Source: Cudoniella acicularis
Taxonomy: Eukaryota > Ascomycota > Leotiomycetes > Helotiales > Helotiaceae
NCBI GenBank assembly: GCA_013054445.1
Contig: JAAMPI010000342.1
Location: 1 to 42,705 of the forward strand
Direction: 5' to 3'
Length of the DNA: 42,705 nucleotides
The position numbers and the translations under genes were made by a program. This document shows positions 32,372 to 42,705 of this stretch, piece by piece (the first letter of the stretch is position 1; every line of letters starts with the position of its first letter). The notes below the pieces were generated by a model. That model was given only the letters and a program-made list of their open reading frames with translations. It ran no database searches and was not told the DNA's origin.

Positions 32372-33676
32372 CTACAACATGTACAAATAGCCTTCCAAAT
32401 CCCTACTATAACTATACGGCTCCTCACCACTCGGTCCCAAAGCATCTTCCCCAAACAACCAAACACCCTCATCAAGATCCGGAAATACCACCTCCGGTCT
32501 CCTAACACGAAACGGAAAACCCTTATGCTCAAGCCTCCAATCCATCCCGTCATCCCTAGCCAAATGAACAATCCTCGACCACGGAGCCTTCACCCTGAAC
32601 TCCCCTTTCACATTATTTACCACCCTAAGCTCTTCAAGCATATCATCCACATTCTGGCTAAAGAGAAACGGACCTTGGATATTCACTGATAAGTTCTCGA
32701 GAGCTGGAAGTTGCGAAAGGATTGTGCAGGCTGATTTCCATGTTTGGACGTCCCAGGGAGTGGATACATGTCTGGAAAGCGTGCCAGATATATCGCGCTC
32801 GAATGTCTCTTGGTTGCGGAACTGCCAGTGCAGTTTCAGGGAGCGGATACTTGAAAAGCGGAAAGGGAGAGTGGTGTTTTTGAGGTCGAAGAGTGTGTCG
32901 TTTTGGTAGAGTAGGAATGTGTTTTTGGTGTAGAGGATGGATATTGCTTCGATGTATCTGGGATAGGAAAGTACGTTGTTAGCTTATTATTTGGGTTGAT
33001 GAAGTGGTATAACTCACACTTGGCGGCAGACCTTGGCGAGAGCTAACAAGTTTGTCTTCCCTACCTTCCTTGAGAAATCAGGTTGTTTTAAGTCTTGCTC
33101 TTGTTCTTTGAGGTCGTCGTCGTCGTCCTCGTCGTCATGCAAGAGATGGTAGAGACGGCCGGGTCCCCTGTAAAGAGAAATCGCATAACCGCCAAGAACA
33201 TACTCCCAGATTTGAGTTCGGACATCTGGAGGCAGCTTTGCCAGTAGAAAGCTAGGCTTTACAACTGTGTCCTTCAAAGTTTTTGGTTTAAATTTGGAGA
33301 GAAGACTCCCTCTCCCCTCTTGAAGCAGAGAAAGACTCCTCAGCCGTCTCTTAGGCAAAGAACGTGGCTTATGAGCCACCCTCCTTTTCCGAAACAGCTT
33401 CTCCCTGCGCTCCTCTTTACGACGCCTTTCTCTGCAAAGGATAGTCTGTGGATCTTTATCGTGCTCCCTGTCCCTTCGCTTTTGCTCTATGAAAGAGTTT
33501 ATACCCGCTACGAGAAGTATGGGGCTTACGAGGGGAATAAAGATGCCGTAGAACATCACGTAATACACGGCCATTCTCGTGTATGAAGGTCGTTTTAGTT
33601 GTGGCCCATCGCTTGGGAAAGACGGGTCTGGTCGACATAATTTGAAATCTGGTCGGATGTCGGGACTCTTTTTCAT
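32372..33676 (-). CDS. DUF7730-type protein with an N-terminal membrane helix
   Basis: Exons on the minus strand are 33676-33018 and 32957-32372 (intron GTGAGT..CCCAG), giving 414 aa. The domain opens with LLAKLPPDVRTQIWEYVLGG, matching the F-box-like LPxEIRxxIWxYVLG start of DUF7730/2EXR proteins. It continues with LLALAKVCRQV joined to YIEAISILYTKNTF, the usual second block, and LKLHWQF and ENLSVNIQGP in the C-terminal half. Unusually, the first 70 residues hold a membrane helix (YYVMFYGIFIPLVSPILLVA) followed by a long basic region rich in Arg and Lys. An acidic DDEDDDDD loop sits inside the domain. The function of DUF7730 is unknown. The start is the ATG at 33676; an upstream exon is possible because a TAG acceptor-like site lies at about 33727. 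Confidence 0.75.
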
Positions 33677-34475
33677 TGTGGAATTTGGTGGACTTTGACT
33701 GCAGCAGGAGGTTGTTTCAAATAGGCCTAGCAATTATTTGAATGGTGATTTGGAAATTGATATTCATAAAAGATGCAGAAAAGATGAGAGAGTAAATAAT
33801 TGTTCGTGAAGAAGATGGTGATGGGCAAGTGGGACGGGTCGTCTCGTCTTACATTTATGAGGCGCAAGCTATGTGGCTATGATTTTTGATGTCAAATTGG
33901 CAAATATGCATATTGATTCGCGCCAATTTGATGTGTGATCATCAACAATAGAACGTCTTAGATCCCGCAACAAACCCTCCAAGTTTGCAACGCCATCACC
34001 AATTTCTTCACCGCCGACTTAAAAGACGCTACGGAACGCAACTTCATAAATCCGGATGAGGTGATAGAATATGTTATCCGAAGTTTTGTTTTTGTCCCAT
34101 CACTTGAAGTGGTAATCACTCCTTGAACCTACTAAACGTTGAGAGCAAATATCAAAATTGGAAAGTTGAGCCATTTCGATGAAGGACGGGTGGTTGCTTT
34201 AGATGTAATCCGAAAAATCTTGTCTGTGTTTGCAATTCGCCCGGGGGAGGGATTGGTTGGTTATTAAAGTAGAATTAGTTATGGGACGAGTAATTGCAGA
34301 AACACCACAGCTCGATGATAAGTTGGTACGAAAATGGAAATATAATCGCTACAAGCATTAAATGAATCATTCATATTAAGTACAAGTCAATGCCCGAAAG
34401 AAGTCAGGAAATCATGCTTTTCAGTATCCAGAATCTCAACCAAGAGAACTAACAAACTTGGATCTCTCACAACAC
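33677..34475. other. Intergenic, no gene seen
   Basis: AT-rich in the middle. It should hold the DUF7730 gene promoter and the DUG3 3' UTR. No repeats or protein-like frames were found. Confidence 0.45.
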
Positions 34476-35765
34476 TCAGTCCATTCCCGGATACCGCAAA
34501 TTCTCAATCGCCACGCCACCGCCGCCTTCAACAAGAACCACCCTATTCTTCTCAATCAAAGACCACTCCTCATCCTTATAAGTCGTAGGTTCGCTCGAAA
34601 CAATAACATGCTTTCCATGATCCTCAGCTTCTTTTGACGCTCTTGGATTATGACCCTCTACATTGTCCTTTCCATGTCCATCTGGACATGGACCATTTGG
34701 TCCCTCAGCACCATCAGGGTGATCCGGAAACTGTCTGTTGAGCGTAACTCCCGCACTGGTGCTGTAGTAAAGACTAGGCGGTTGTTCAGTTCTGTGATTT
34801 CTGAAGCGGCAAGCAACTAGTGAGCGGCCGTCTGTAAGCGCTACATTCAAATCATTAGGCTCTGCGCTCTTTCCCAATGTCTCCACTTGTATAGAGATTA
34901 TAGTATTAATGGTTTTTTGCAGCGCTGCTTGCATTTCGGAAACACTGTGGTAACTTTCCCAAGCAGCTGGGAATGAGGACTCGCCTTCCTCGGTGGAATA
35001 TGGGTTAGCTTGTTGGGTTGGCTTGGACGGACAGAGGAACGTCATGAGCAGAGCGGCAAGATGCTCGGTATCTGTGCCGCCTCCGATATGCTCGTATGCT
35101 TCCTGACTCATAGCCTCGCACATCTTTCGTTTGATCTGCGGGAAGGAGGAGATATAGCCGTTGTGCATGATAGTAAGAATCCCGAATGTGAAAGGGTGGT
35201 TATTTGTAGGTGTGATAGCTGTAGCGGTTGCGGCTCGAATGTGCGCTAAAACAACCTTGCTTGCCGTGTTGCTGCAGATAGAGCGGAAGTTTGAGTCGTG
35301 GAGGGGCGGCTGTATGGTTTTGTACAGCGCGGGATGGAGACTTGGTTTTGGCATGCTCGATGACGAGGATGGAGAGAAGGTCGATAGCGTTTCGCTATAC
35401 CAAGCCATTCCAAAGCCATCGACATTGAAGAGACGATTTCGTACGGTTATTTCAGCTTCAGTGGTTGATTCAGCGTGATCGGCCGGATCGTGAGAGAGGA
35501 GTTTCGGAAGGTAATGCTCGTGGACCTGCTTGCTGAGAGCGTGGGCGGGTGCTGCCAATCGTCAGCTATGCTACGCCGAGGAGAGGATATAAAACTCACT
35601 AATACTTGAACAAATTAGCACTCTGTTTACTAGCAGTAGGGGGGGATGAGCCATCCTCTTACTTGTGGGGGTCTGAGAGGAAGGGACGAAGAAATAAGTT
35701 ACTCACAGCACATCTTCCAGAAGACAAGGCTCCGTTGCAGAGATATATGCGAACCAGCGACACAT
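34476..35765 (-). CDS. DUG3: DUG3-type class II glutamine amidotransferase (glutathione degradation), with a 5-nt microexon
   Basis: Dug3 is the glutaminase-like subunit that, with Dug2, splits the gamma-glutamyl bond of glutathione in the cytosol. Exon 1 is 35765-35707 and encodes MCRWFAYISATEPCLLEDV plus two bases; Cys2 is the N-terminal nucleophile. Exon 3 is 35551-34476 and starts PAHALSKQVHEHYLPKLL. The two can be joined in phase only through a 5-nt exon (35602-35598, TATTA) with AG before it and GTGAGT after it, which yields DVLITPAHALSKQ, the expected family sequence. The protein is 379 aa. Other marks are NVDGFGMAWY (usually NGDGFG), HIRAAT, MHNGYISSF and GGTDTEHLA. A Gly/Asp/His-rich insert near residues 285-315 is not in yeast Dug3. 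Confidence 0.9.
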
Positions 35766-36350
35766 ATTGATAGATTCCCTATGTTAGAAGGCGATTGAAG
35801 TCAAAGCAAAGAGGGGCTGCTTTGATAATGCGGAGTGCTCGAGTGGTGAATTGAATTGAATTGACTTTAGAGTAGAGGAAGATATGACAGAAAGAAGGCA
35901 AGGAGACGCCTAGATTTTATCCTTACGCTTCTTGTACAGTAAGCTTGAATTCAAAATGACACTTGCGGAATGCTGGCGGAGTTGGCAGGATGACAGTGCA
36001 TTTTTGCGGGGGTTTTGGTGTCGTCGAGGTCTATGACATCGGCTCGGACCCCTGCAAAGCTTGATTTGCCAATGCCAGTATCGCCTTAACCCACATAAAT
36101 CTCTGAAATGGACCACTGAAGTTTATCATGAGCAGAATATTTGTTGTCTCCGGCGAGATTCAAATTATGGAGTTCAAAGAATGCAGAAATCCAGGAGGCT
36201 GGGAAGCATCGGCCTCTATAACCTTAATGTGATAAGTCAAGTCCAGTCCTTGCCTGGCAGCCTCACCTCCCGGGTTGAATCATCTCACCATCTCACCATT
36301 TCTCCTCGCCTCTTCCGTTCTATAGTATCAAAAAAAACCCTTCGATCCCC
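35766..36350. other. Intergenic between DUG3 and the 2EXR gene
   Basis: Divergent promoters of DUG3 (-) and the 2EXR gene (+) must lie here. A short GTPase-like fragment on the minus strand is listed separately. Confidence 0.4.
35951..36085 (-). pseudogene. Possible P-loop fragment
   Basis: A 44-residue frame begins GDTGIGKSSFAGVRADVIDL, with a Walker A pattern GxxxxGKS, and stops at 35951. An in-frame TAA lies just before it, although TTAAG there could also be an intron acceptor. It recalls the G1 box of fungal AIG1/septin-like GTPases, but nothing else of such a domain is seen, so chance cannot be excluded. Confidence 0.25.
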
Positions 36351-37190
36351 ATGTTCTCAATTGTTGACTGGATCAAGGACCTTGGTCTCTTCGAGCATCA
36401 AAAGCGTAAATATGACGAAGACATAACTAAAATGATCACGCCCGCTACTAAATCCGCCAACACCTTCCATCTCTTCCCCCTCCTCCCACCAGAAATCCGC
36501 TGCCTAATCTGGCACTTCGCGGCCCTCTCTCACCCCGCTCGAGTCATCTACCTCGAGTTCTCCGCCTCCGAGACCCTCCACGGCCAAAAGAGAGGCTACA
36601 CGTCTTCAGCCTCGATCCCCGCCGTCCTACACACATGCCAGGACTCCCGTAATGAAGCCCTCCGCGCCCGCTACCAACTCGAGTTCGCAACTACGTCAGC
36701 TGATCCAGCACCTGCGAGAATTTATGTGGATTTCAACAGTGATGTTATACATCTCCGACGGTTTGTTCCCCAGGAACATCACGAGAACATGTACTCACCT
36801 TCTTTTCCACTCATTCAAGCAGCCATTGTTCCTATGCTTTGGCTGGAGACATTTTCGGGTTGGGAGCGAAATGTTCATGTTTGGCGCTATCGCCAGGATC
36901 ACACCTACGAAATCCCTATTGAGGCTTACGGAGGAACCTTGAGGTCACTAAACGAGCTTTGCATCTTGGGTTCGGGAGTGGACGAGGAGCGGGATTTGAG
37001 AAATATTGATTTGGAGTATTCTGAGGGGGAAACCAGTTCGTGGGCCAAAGTGCAGCCGCACTTGTCGAAGCCGCTGCATGAAATGTTGGGATGGCAATAC
37101 GGAGTGCGTCCCATGATTGCATGGGCAAATCCGTCCCAGGGGCCGAAGACCGCGAGGAGGAGAAGAAGACATAGAATTTACCCTGATTAA
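36351..37190 (+). CDS. 2EXR-domain protein
   Basis: The single exon encodes 279 aa. The 2EXR signature is near residue 40: FHLFPLLPPEIRCLIWHFAA, followed by PARVIYLEF, then AVLHTCQDSRNEAL and IYVDFNSDVIHL. This domain is greatly expanded in filamentous ascomycetes and is thought to act in protein-protein contacts, but its role is unknown. The C-terminus ends in a basic ARRRRRHR stretch that could target the nucleus. The ATG at 36351 is the first in the frame and leaves a usual N-terminal length. Confidence 0.85.
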   Translation: MFSIVDWIKDLGLFEHQKRKYDEDITKMITPATKSANTFHLFPLLPPEIRCLIWHFAALSHPARVIYLEFSASETLHGQKRGYTSSASIPAVLHTCQDSRNEALRARYQLEFATTSADPAPARIYVDFNSDVIHLRRFVPQEHHENMYSPSFPLIQAAIVPMLWLETFSGWERNVHVWRYRQDHTYEIPIEAYGGTLRSLNELCILGSGVDEERDLRNIDLEYSEGETSSWAKVQPHLSKPLHEMLGWQYGVRPMIAWANPSQGPKTARRRRRHRIYPD

Positions 37191-37732
37191 GAATTTGAGA
37201 AAGGGATAAGTGAACACTACAGACCCCGGGCCCTGATCGGCTGACTGGAGGTAGGCTTTATATTAAAGGTTTGGGGTTTGGAGCGAGCCTTTAAACTTAA
37301 GAAAAGTGTGATTGCTGATTCTTGGATCAGAGCAGGGTTCCAGAGCTGCTGGAATCTGCCCGGCTCGTTTAGAGGGAGAATTGAGATCACTTTGAAGTTT
37401 TACTGAAAATTAAAACTCTCCTCACATATGTCTAAGGAATACTCATTTTCATGATATTTGTTTGCGTTAGGGGTATTTATCCGTAAATCTCTGCGCAAAC
37501 GTGCAGAAAATGGCTCTTAATACAAATGCAAGCCAACGCACTGCAAAAACCACGCTATGATACGCACCACCAATGCATTCCCTCGTAGAGCGCCTGAAAA
37601 CAAGTGCCCCGGCCAGTGAGATACGAGTCCATTGTACTTATCAGGCAAAGAAAATGAATATGCAGACTTCTGAAAGCAGCAACTCGAGCCTTCGCCCGGG
37701 ATCACGGTGATCTACGGCAAACAGAAAACGTA
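37191..37732. other. Intergenic, convergent 3' ends
   Basis: The 2EXR gene (+) and the RdRP gene (-) end towards each other. No coding content is seen. Confidence 0.45.
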
Positions 37733-40700
37733 TCAGGAACTCATCATACGCTCTAACTTCTCCAATGGCGACTCATCGATCTCCAAGTCGACAATTTCTT
37801 CTTCAATGAGACCTTCCTCCTCGGTTTCTTGCTCAGCATTTGCCTGGTCAAGAGTAGTGTTAGGTACTCGAGGAACATTCTTTGCCGAAAGAGAGGATTC
37901 ATCTTTATTGGAGGTTGTGGGCGAATTGATAGGCGTGTCGTTCAAATCATCCAAGTCGATGAGATTGAGACTAGCAGTGATACGTGCGTTTGTATCTCCC
38001 GGAGAGTGCAACTTGGGCGACTGGCTAACAACTGAATTGGAAGTGTCGGAACTACTGGCGCTGTGCTCGTAGTTTTTCGTTGCGCTGCTTATGGGTCCGA
38101 TGAATCCATCTAGTGGAATCTGAGGTACCGCATCCTCAACACCAGTACCGACTAGCGATTGTTCTGACGTGTCTGGCATACGAAAGCCAGTAGCTAAAAC
38201 AGTCTCTCTAAATGCACCCTTCATGTAAGAATGTCCGTTATCAGAGCTACCCTCGCCAAAGTCACTCTCCGAATCCTCCATATCAATGTCGGGATGAAAC
38301 AGATCAAGTTCCTCGCCACGATGGACAATAACACCGTCTGCTCGTTGGATATAGTCTTCAATATCAACCACTCTGTCTTCTTGGCGCCTGCGGATATGTG
38401 GTTGGTCGCTCTTCAATGTAAGGGGCTGTAGATCAAGATCCTCAAAGTCCTCAAATGAAGAGAGTCCTGTAGCAATACGGCCGAGCTCCTTTTCGAATAG
38501 CCACGGAAAGCTGATCAAAGGCATATACCTAGGCTCCATCTTCCTTCTCGGAACCTCCCGACCGCCTACAATCTTGGTCAATCTGCACTCGGTGAGAGCA
38601 ATATCGAGCTCCTCCTTTGTGACCTTATACATTCCGGCCACAAATTTGCCCAGCTTCTCAAAGTCTTTGCCGCCCGCCTTATCGATACAAATAGCACGAA
38701 ACTGCTCCTTCAATGCTTCTGATATTCGTCCGATCTCCTCTTGTACTTTATAATCACTACCAACACGTGGTCGAGAAAGCACAAACGTAGACCAGATCTC
38801 ATATTCGGTGCTGATTTCTTGCTGGGCCATAATTCGACGCATTGCTGTATCATACTTCGACTTGATTTGGCGCACTGCCTTCAGGAGGCTATCATCTAGC
38901 TTATATCGAGATAATATGCGTCTGTCAAATGGAGCTTCATACTGAGGTACGAAGTTAACTTTGTCAACCCTGTCGTACAGCTGACCGAGGATCTTTGTAG
39001 ACTTGTATATGGCCTCCTTTGGCTTGTGTCTTTTTTCCATGAAATGTGGCCATTGTCGTGGTCTTAATTTCTTCGGCATCTCTGCAGCCTCGCCAGTCTT
39101 AACATAGTCCACGGCCTTCGAGTGCAGGGCTGCAAGTTCAAGGCCTTACATTATTAGCGAAATAAGAGACCAAGGGGTTTTATCACTTACAAACATTGTC
39201 CTCCACGCTCTTGCCGTCAGAGTGAGCAAGATGTGCATGTGCAATAGTGGGAAGCGCATCGTTCTTCATAAACCGCACGAAGAACTTCATCAAATCGACT
39301 ACTTGGACAGGTTTGTTGTGTACCTTGGGGTTTGGTGCCTTGTATTCCATTGGCTTGCAATTCCATTCACTCGGTTGCAACTCCTTGTCCCATATGACGA
39401 AGTAGTCGTCGCCGTCAAGGTCGCCGCCAGAACACATGCTAGGTACGTCTCTCTCACCAGTTGAGGGAAACACTACCACATCCCGGAGGTGGTGGAGGGC
39501 TGGGACATTTACTGCTTCAACAACCCTAAGATCGCCCGGATGCAAGGATGGGTTACGACCAACTAGGCAGATGCCCTTGATGACGTTGTACGTGTTCGGG
39601 TCATCCTTATCTGGGACCTGGAGAAATATTTGGGGCAGTTCCTCCTCCCGAGGCGGCTGCCCTACAGCTGTTGTTGGGGTTGTGTAACCTCTTAAAGTTC
39701 CACTCTCATCGACACATCCCAAGACAAACGCGCCTTTCTCTACTATAATTTTGGCCTTCTCTTTAAGAAGCTTGATAGACCAAGATCTCCAAAGATGAAG
39801 AAGGGACAGGACAAATGGATCCCGTGATGTCATGAATCCATTGCGGATCATGGTGGCAATATTAATGGTCATTTGATTATCATCAATATATCGTAAAAGC
39901 ATGTCGACAGCTTTGTCGTCGTCATCCATAGCGCTCTGGTAGTTGGCCAATTGCTCTGACAGCATTCTCAAAAAGACCTCGTCGGGCACTCCAAGTGCGG
40001 AAAGGATGGTGATAGTCTGTCTGTTCAGAGTGGCAGATGAAAAGTGAGAGCATCTGATGATTTCGAGGCCATTGTAGGTAGAGGTGAACTTTTGCTGACT
40101 CTTTCGAATATGCACTTCTCGGCCTTCGGCCTCTGGTGATACGACCAGGATTCCTTTGCACCCGCCAAGACGAAATTGGAACGCGGAAGGTGGAGTAGTC
40201 GAATGAAATTTTAACTCCGCGGCAATCATCTGAGCGAGGAAAGGAGAGATCTTGCCAACGCCATCAGTGAAACAATAACCATTTCGTTCGATATCTGGAA
40301 TCGTAACGATGTCAGGTGCAGAAAGCCCGTTGATAGCTCTGGTTGTGCTGAAGCACTGTCCAAGTCTTGCGGCGTATTTCGCAACGACGTTAATGTGGGA
40401 GAAATTGCCCATCCAGTCCCGGATATCATCACACGACAAATGCTCAGTTGGGCAGAAAAAGTATGCACCATTTTCGCGAAATTGAGAGTTTCCAAAGGCT
40501 AGAAATTCGTACCGCCGATCACCAATTCGGATGCCATTGTAAAGTGTTCTGTAGACGCGACTAAACAGCTCATCGTTGCGCTGCTTGTCAGCACAAGAGT
40601 TGATTCGGCCCTAAAAAGTGACTTAGTAGAGTTACCAAAATGGGAAAATTCACAAACCTCAAAAATCTCGTCGGTGAATTGCACACGGAGAAAACGACCT

Positions 40701-42329
40701 TTCTCATTCTCTCGGGAATAATGTCTCAAGACTCGATTGGTAGTTTCAACTGTTGGGGAGCTGAAATACACGGTGCTGGGTGTAACAGTCGCCTTACGTA
40801 CGTATGCACAATAGTGAGGAATATCAGTTTTCGAAGAAAATGCCAGGGCCTCTTTGTTTTCGAAAATGGTCATCGGATTATAAATGCGTTTGTCTTGTTC
40901 TGTACAATATTCGAGAATATTTCTGGCTTTCGTTGGGTCCGTGGTAGAAATCTCCGCTAACTTTGCAACAAATGATCTTGTGATGTTGTATTCGTTCAAG
41001 ATCTCATGAGAAATGCATACCTCCAATTGGTAGCGAACTTCAAACGGAAGAGCGATAGTACCTGTATTTACATCGAGGTTTTGGAGGTCGGTTGCAGCAA
41101 GTTGGGCCGTGGGCGGGTCAATAAAAGACCACAATTCAGCGGGGCGAGGGGGAGATTTGCCAAGTCTATCCAAACCAACAATTTCGATGTTATAGTCTTG
41201 CAATGCCCGCTTCATTTCGTCGAAATTAGTAGCAGAATTGTCTGCGTACTGAAATTCGAAGAGATATGTTGTCCAGCGGCCTAGTGCGGATTTATTAGCA
41301 ATTCAAGCAGCAATGAGGTAATAACGGAATGGTACCAATATCAATGACCGGCCTCTCCTTGTGCAAAGCAATAGGAGCACGTTGTAGAGCATAAGGATCA
41401 TAAACAATATCAGTCTGCCTGAACCAAAGATCGAATGCTGACCAGATCAGGTTTTCCTCAGAGTAAGACGCTCTCTCATCCATTCGTTTGCGATAGAATT
41501 GGGGTGGAGAATCGAGCGAGATTACTAGCCCGAAAGTGCGGGGATTGATATTCACCCGGTGCAAAAGCGTCAGCTGATCGAAGGGGACTTGAAACATATA
41601 CTTGTTGTTCCGATCATACTCTCCCAGCTCATATTCAGCGATATGATCTGGTTCTCCTTGACTTCTGGGGTCTCGGAAAGGTACAGTGAATTCGACGGCA
41701 ATTCTCTTCCGGACGAGGTCGACGATGAAGCTCAAGTCCTTTGGCATGTTTTGATGAGGGAAAATGGTCTGGAGCGGCATCATGAAATTGTGCTCTACCA
41801 TCAAACCGAAATGAAGGGCTGAAGCGTAGAGCGGCATTTGCTGGTCATAAAATATGTGGCCTTTGATAGGACTCTTGATCTTCTTTTCCTTGGTGTCCTT
41901 TTTAGGATTGAAAGTGAGGCGAACATTGTAACGTGTCTGATCATCCACCGATATCATACCATATATGCCATTATTAGAAAGCCAGAATGGCGAAGCTGGT
42001 GGCGGGGAGAATCTGATCTTTGCTCCGCCATCCCTTTCGGGTCGGTCTGAACACTCGTATATTTCAATGAAAGTAATGGTACCATGGCGCTCAAAGTTAC
42101 GGCGTAGATTCCATGTAGTTTCGTTGGAGTGAAGACCTCTTAGACCCACGCTCAACTCGAGTGCGTCCTGACCCTCGTATCTTTGCCTTAGTTGCACGGG
42201 GTGGAGTTGCGGGCCAAGCTGCGATTGACGTGATTGTCCGTAGGTAGTTCTGGTGGCGAGAGGTCTTTGGAATCCATAGTGGTTGATGGGTGGTCGCAAG
42301 CGAGCAGGAGGTGGATGGTTAGGTACCAT
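37733..42329 (-). CDS. RNA-dependent RNA polymerase of RNA silencing (QDE-1/SAD-1/RrpA family)
   Basis: The enzyme makes double-stranded RNA from single-stranded templates for Dicer, feeding quelling or meiotic silencing. Exons on the minus strand are 42329-41336, 41280-40658, 40610-39191 and 39144-37733, giving 1482 aa with all junctions in phase. A basic, Pro-rich start is followed by an RRM-like part near residues 55-110 (ALELSVGLRGLHSNE, TITFIEIYE). The catalytic core has YCFTDGVGKIS, FRLGGCKGILVV, the active-site block CSGGDLDGDDYFVIWD (DLDGD near residues 936-940, bases 39422-39408) and HLAHSDGKS. The C-terminal 300 residues carry acidic and Ser-rich stretches, ending in EEEGLIEEEIVDLEIDES. 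All key catalytic Asp residues are present. The RRM-bearing layout is closer to SAD-1 than to QDE-1, but that needs a tree. Confidence 0.93.
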
Positions 42330-42331
42330 TT

Positions 42332-42355
42332 TGCCGATGCCGATGCCGATGCCGA
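42332..42355. repeat. Hexanucleotide repeat, four copies, just upstream of the RdRP start
   Basis: TGCCGA (minus strand TCGGCA) repeats four times, ending 2 bp from the start codon of the RdRP gene, so it lies in the 5' leader of its mRNA. Confidence 0.85.
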
Positions 42356-42705
42356 TGATGTTGAAGTTAAAATCACACTAACTGTAATGAGAATTGAGCA
42401 TAAAAGTGATGAAAGGTAAGTTGACTTACAGTCAGAAGCTGAGAAAGCCAGTGCAGGTATTAGGGTTGGTTCTCGGGTAGGAGACTGATCAGATGTGAAG
42501 AGGATGATCGTCCCGATTGAATTCAGAATTGGAAAGCGGTTAAATGTGACCAAACACAAGTTGACTGATGCTTGCGATGGTCGGAGAACTGGGATGGACA
42601 AGAACATTGAATTGAATGTTGGGAGGAGGCAGACCTGCTGGCCTAGAAATAGTCAGTTCATGAGAAGTTAATCAGTATTGTGCGTGTATTAGTTCGAGGA
42701 TGACG
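42356..42705. other. Upstream region of the RdRP gene to the window edge
   Basis: No second gene is supported. The minus-strand frame 42607-42188 overlaps the RdRP start in another frame and has no motifs. A leader intron is possible. Confidence 0.35.

Noticed and set aside
39436..39687. Plus-strand frames inside the RdRP gene
   Set aside because: Antisense shadows of the RdRP catalytic core; the minus frame carries the DLDGD motif and family sequence.

Overview
The window looks like nuclear DNA of a filamentous ascomycete (Pezizomycotina). Genes are interrupted by short introns, mostly 40-180 nt, with GT..AG ends and CTAAC-type branch sites. The protein families are typical of this group: HET, 2EXR, DUF7730, a CmcJ/NvfI-like enzyme, an RNA-silencing RdRP and AIM11. 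A placement near Leotiomycetes is only a guess. All multi-exon models were spliced by eye; each was accepted only if the reading frame and the family motifs continued across every junction.

Left part (1-15 kb), in order: a large unrecognised gene running off the left edge (-); a complete RBM5/RBM10-type splicing factor (-); molybdopterin synthase large subunit MoaE/cnxH (+), divergent from it; a probably mitochondrial short-chain dehydrogenase (SDR, +); a 2OG-Fe(II) oxygenase (-) with a +1 frameshift in a T7 run; a divergent secreted Ser/Thr-rich protein (+); a diverged tandem repeat of about 170 bp; and a 199-aa unknown protein (-).

Middle (15-26 kb): a tRNA-Arg(TCT) gene whose 5' end abuts six copies of a 12-bp repeat; an AT-rich stretch holding a dead glutathione S-transferase gene; AIM11; a hypothetical gene whose 3' half has a coding-quality antisense ORF; pantothenate kinase (CoA synthesis); and a small membrane protein.

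Right part (26-42.7 kb): from 26.4 to 32.0 kb every recognisable gene is damaged. It holds a HET gene with three in-frame stops, an SDR lacking its cofactor-binding N-terminus, a methyltransferase frameshifted in a G7 run, and a CmcJ-like fragment. Intact genes follow: a DUF7730 protein with a membrane anchor, the DUG3 glutathione-degradation amidotransferase (needs a 5-nt microexon), a 2EXR protein, and a full-length RNA-dependent RNA polymerase of the QDE-1/SAD-1 family.

The intact housekeeping genes are functionally unrelated (splicing, molybdenum cofactor, CoA, glutathione turnover, RNA silencing). I see no convincing new multi-gene system. The most notable items are the DUG3 microexon, the RIP-like damage (CpA to TpA changes) in the HET and GST relics, the two +1 homopolymer frameshifts and the minisatellite fused to the tRNA 5' end.
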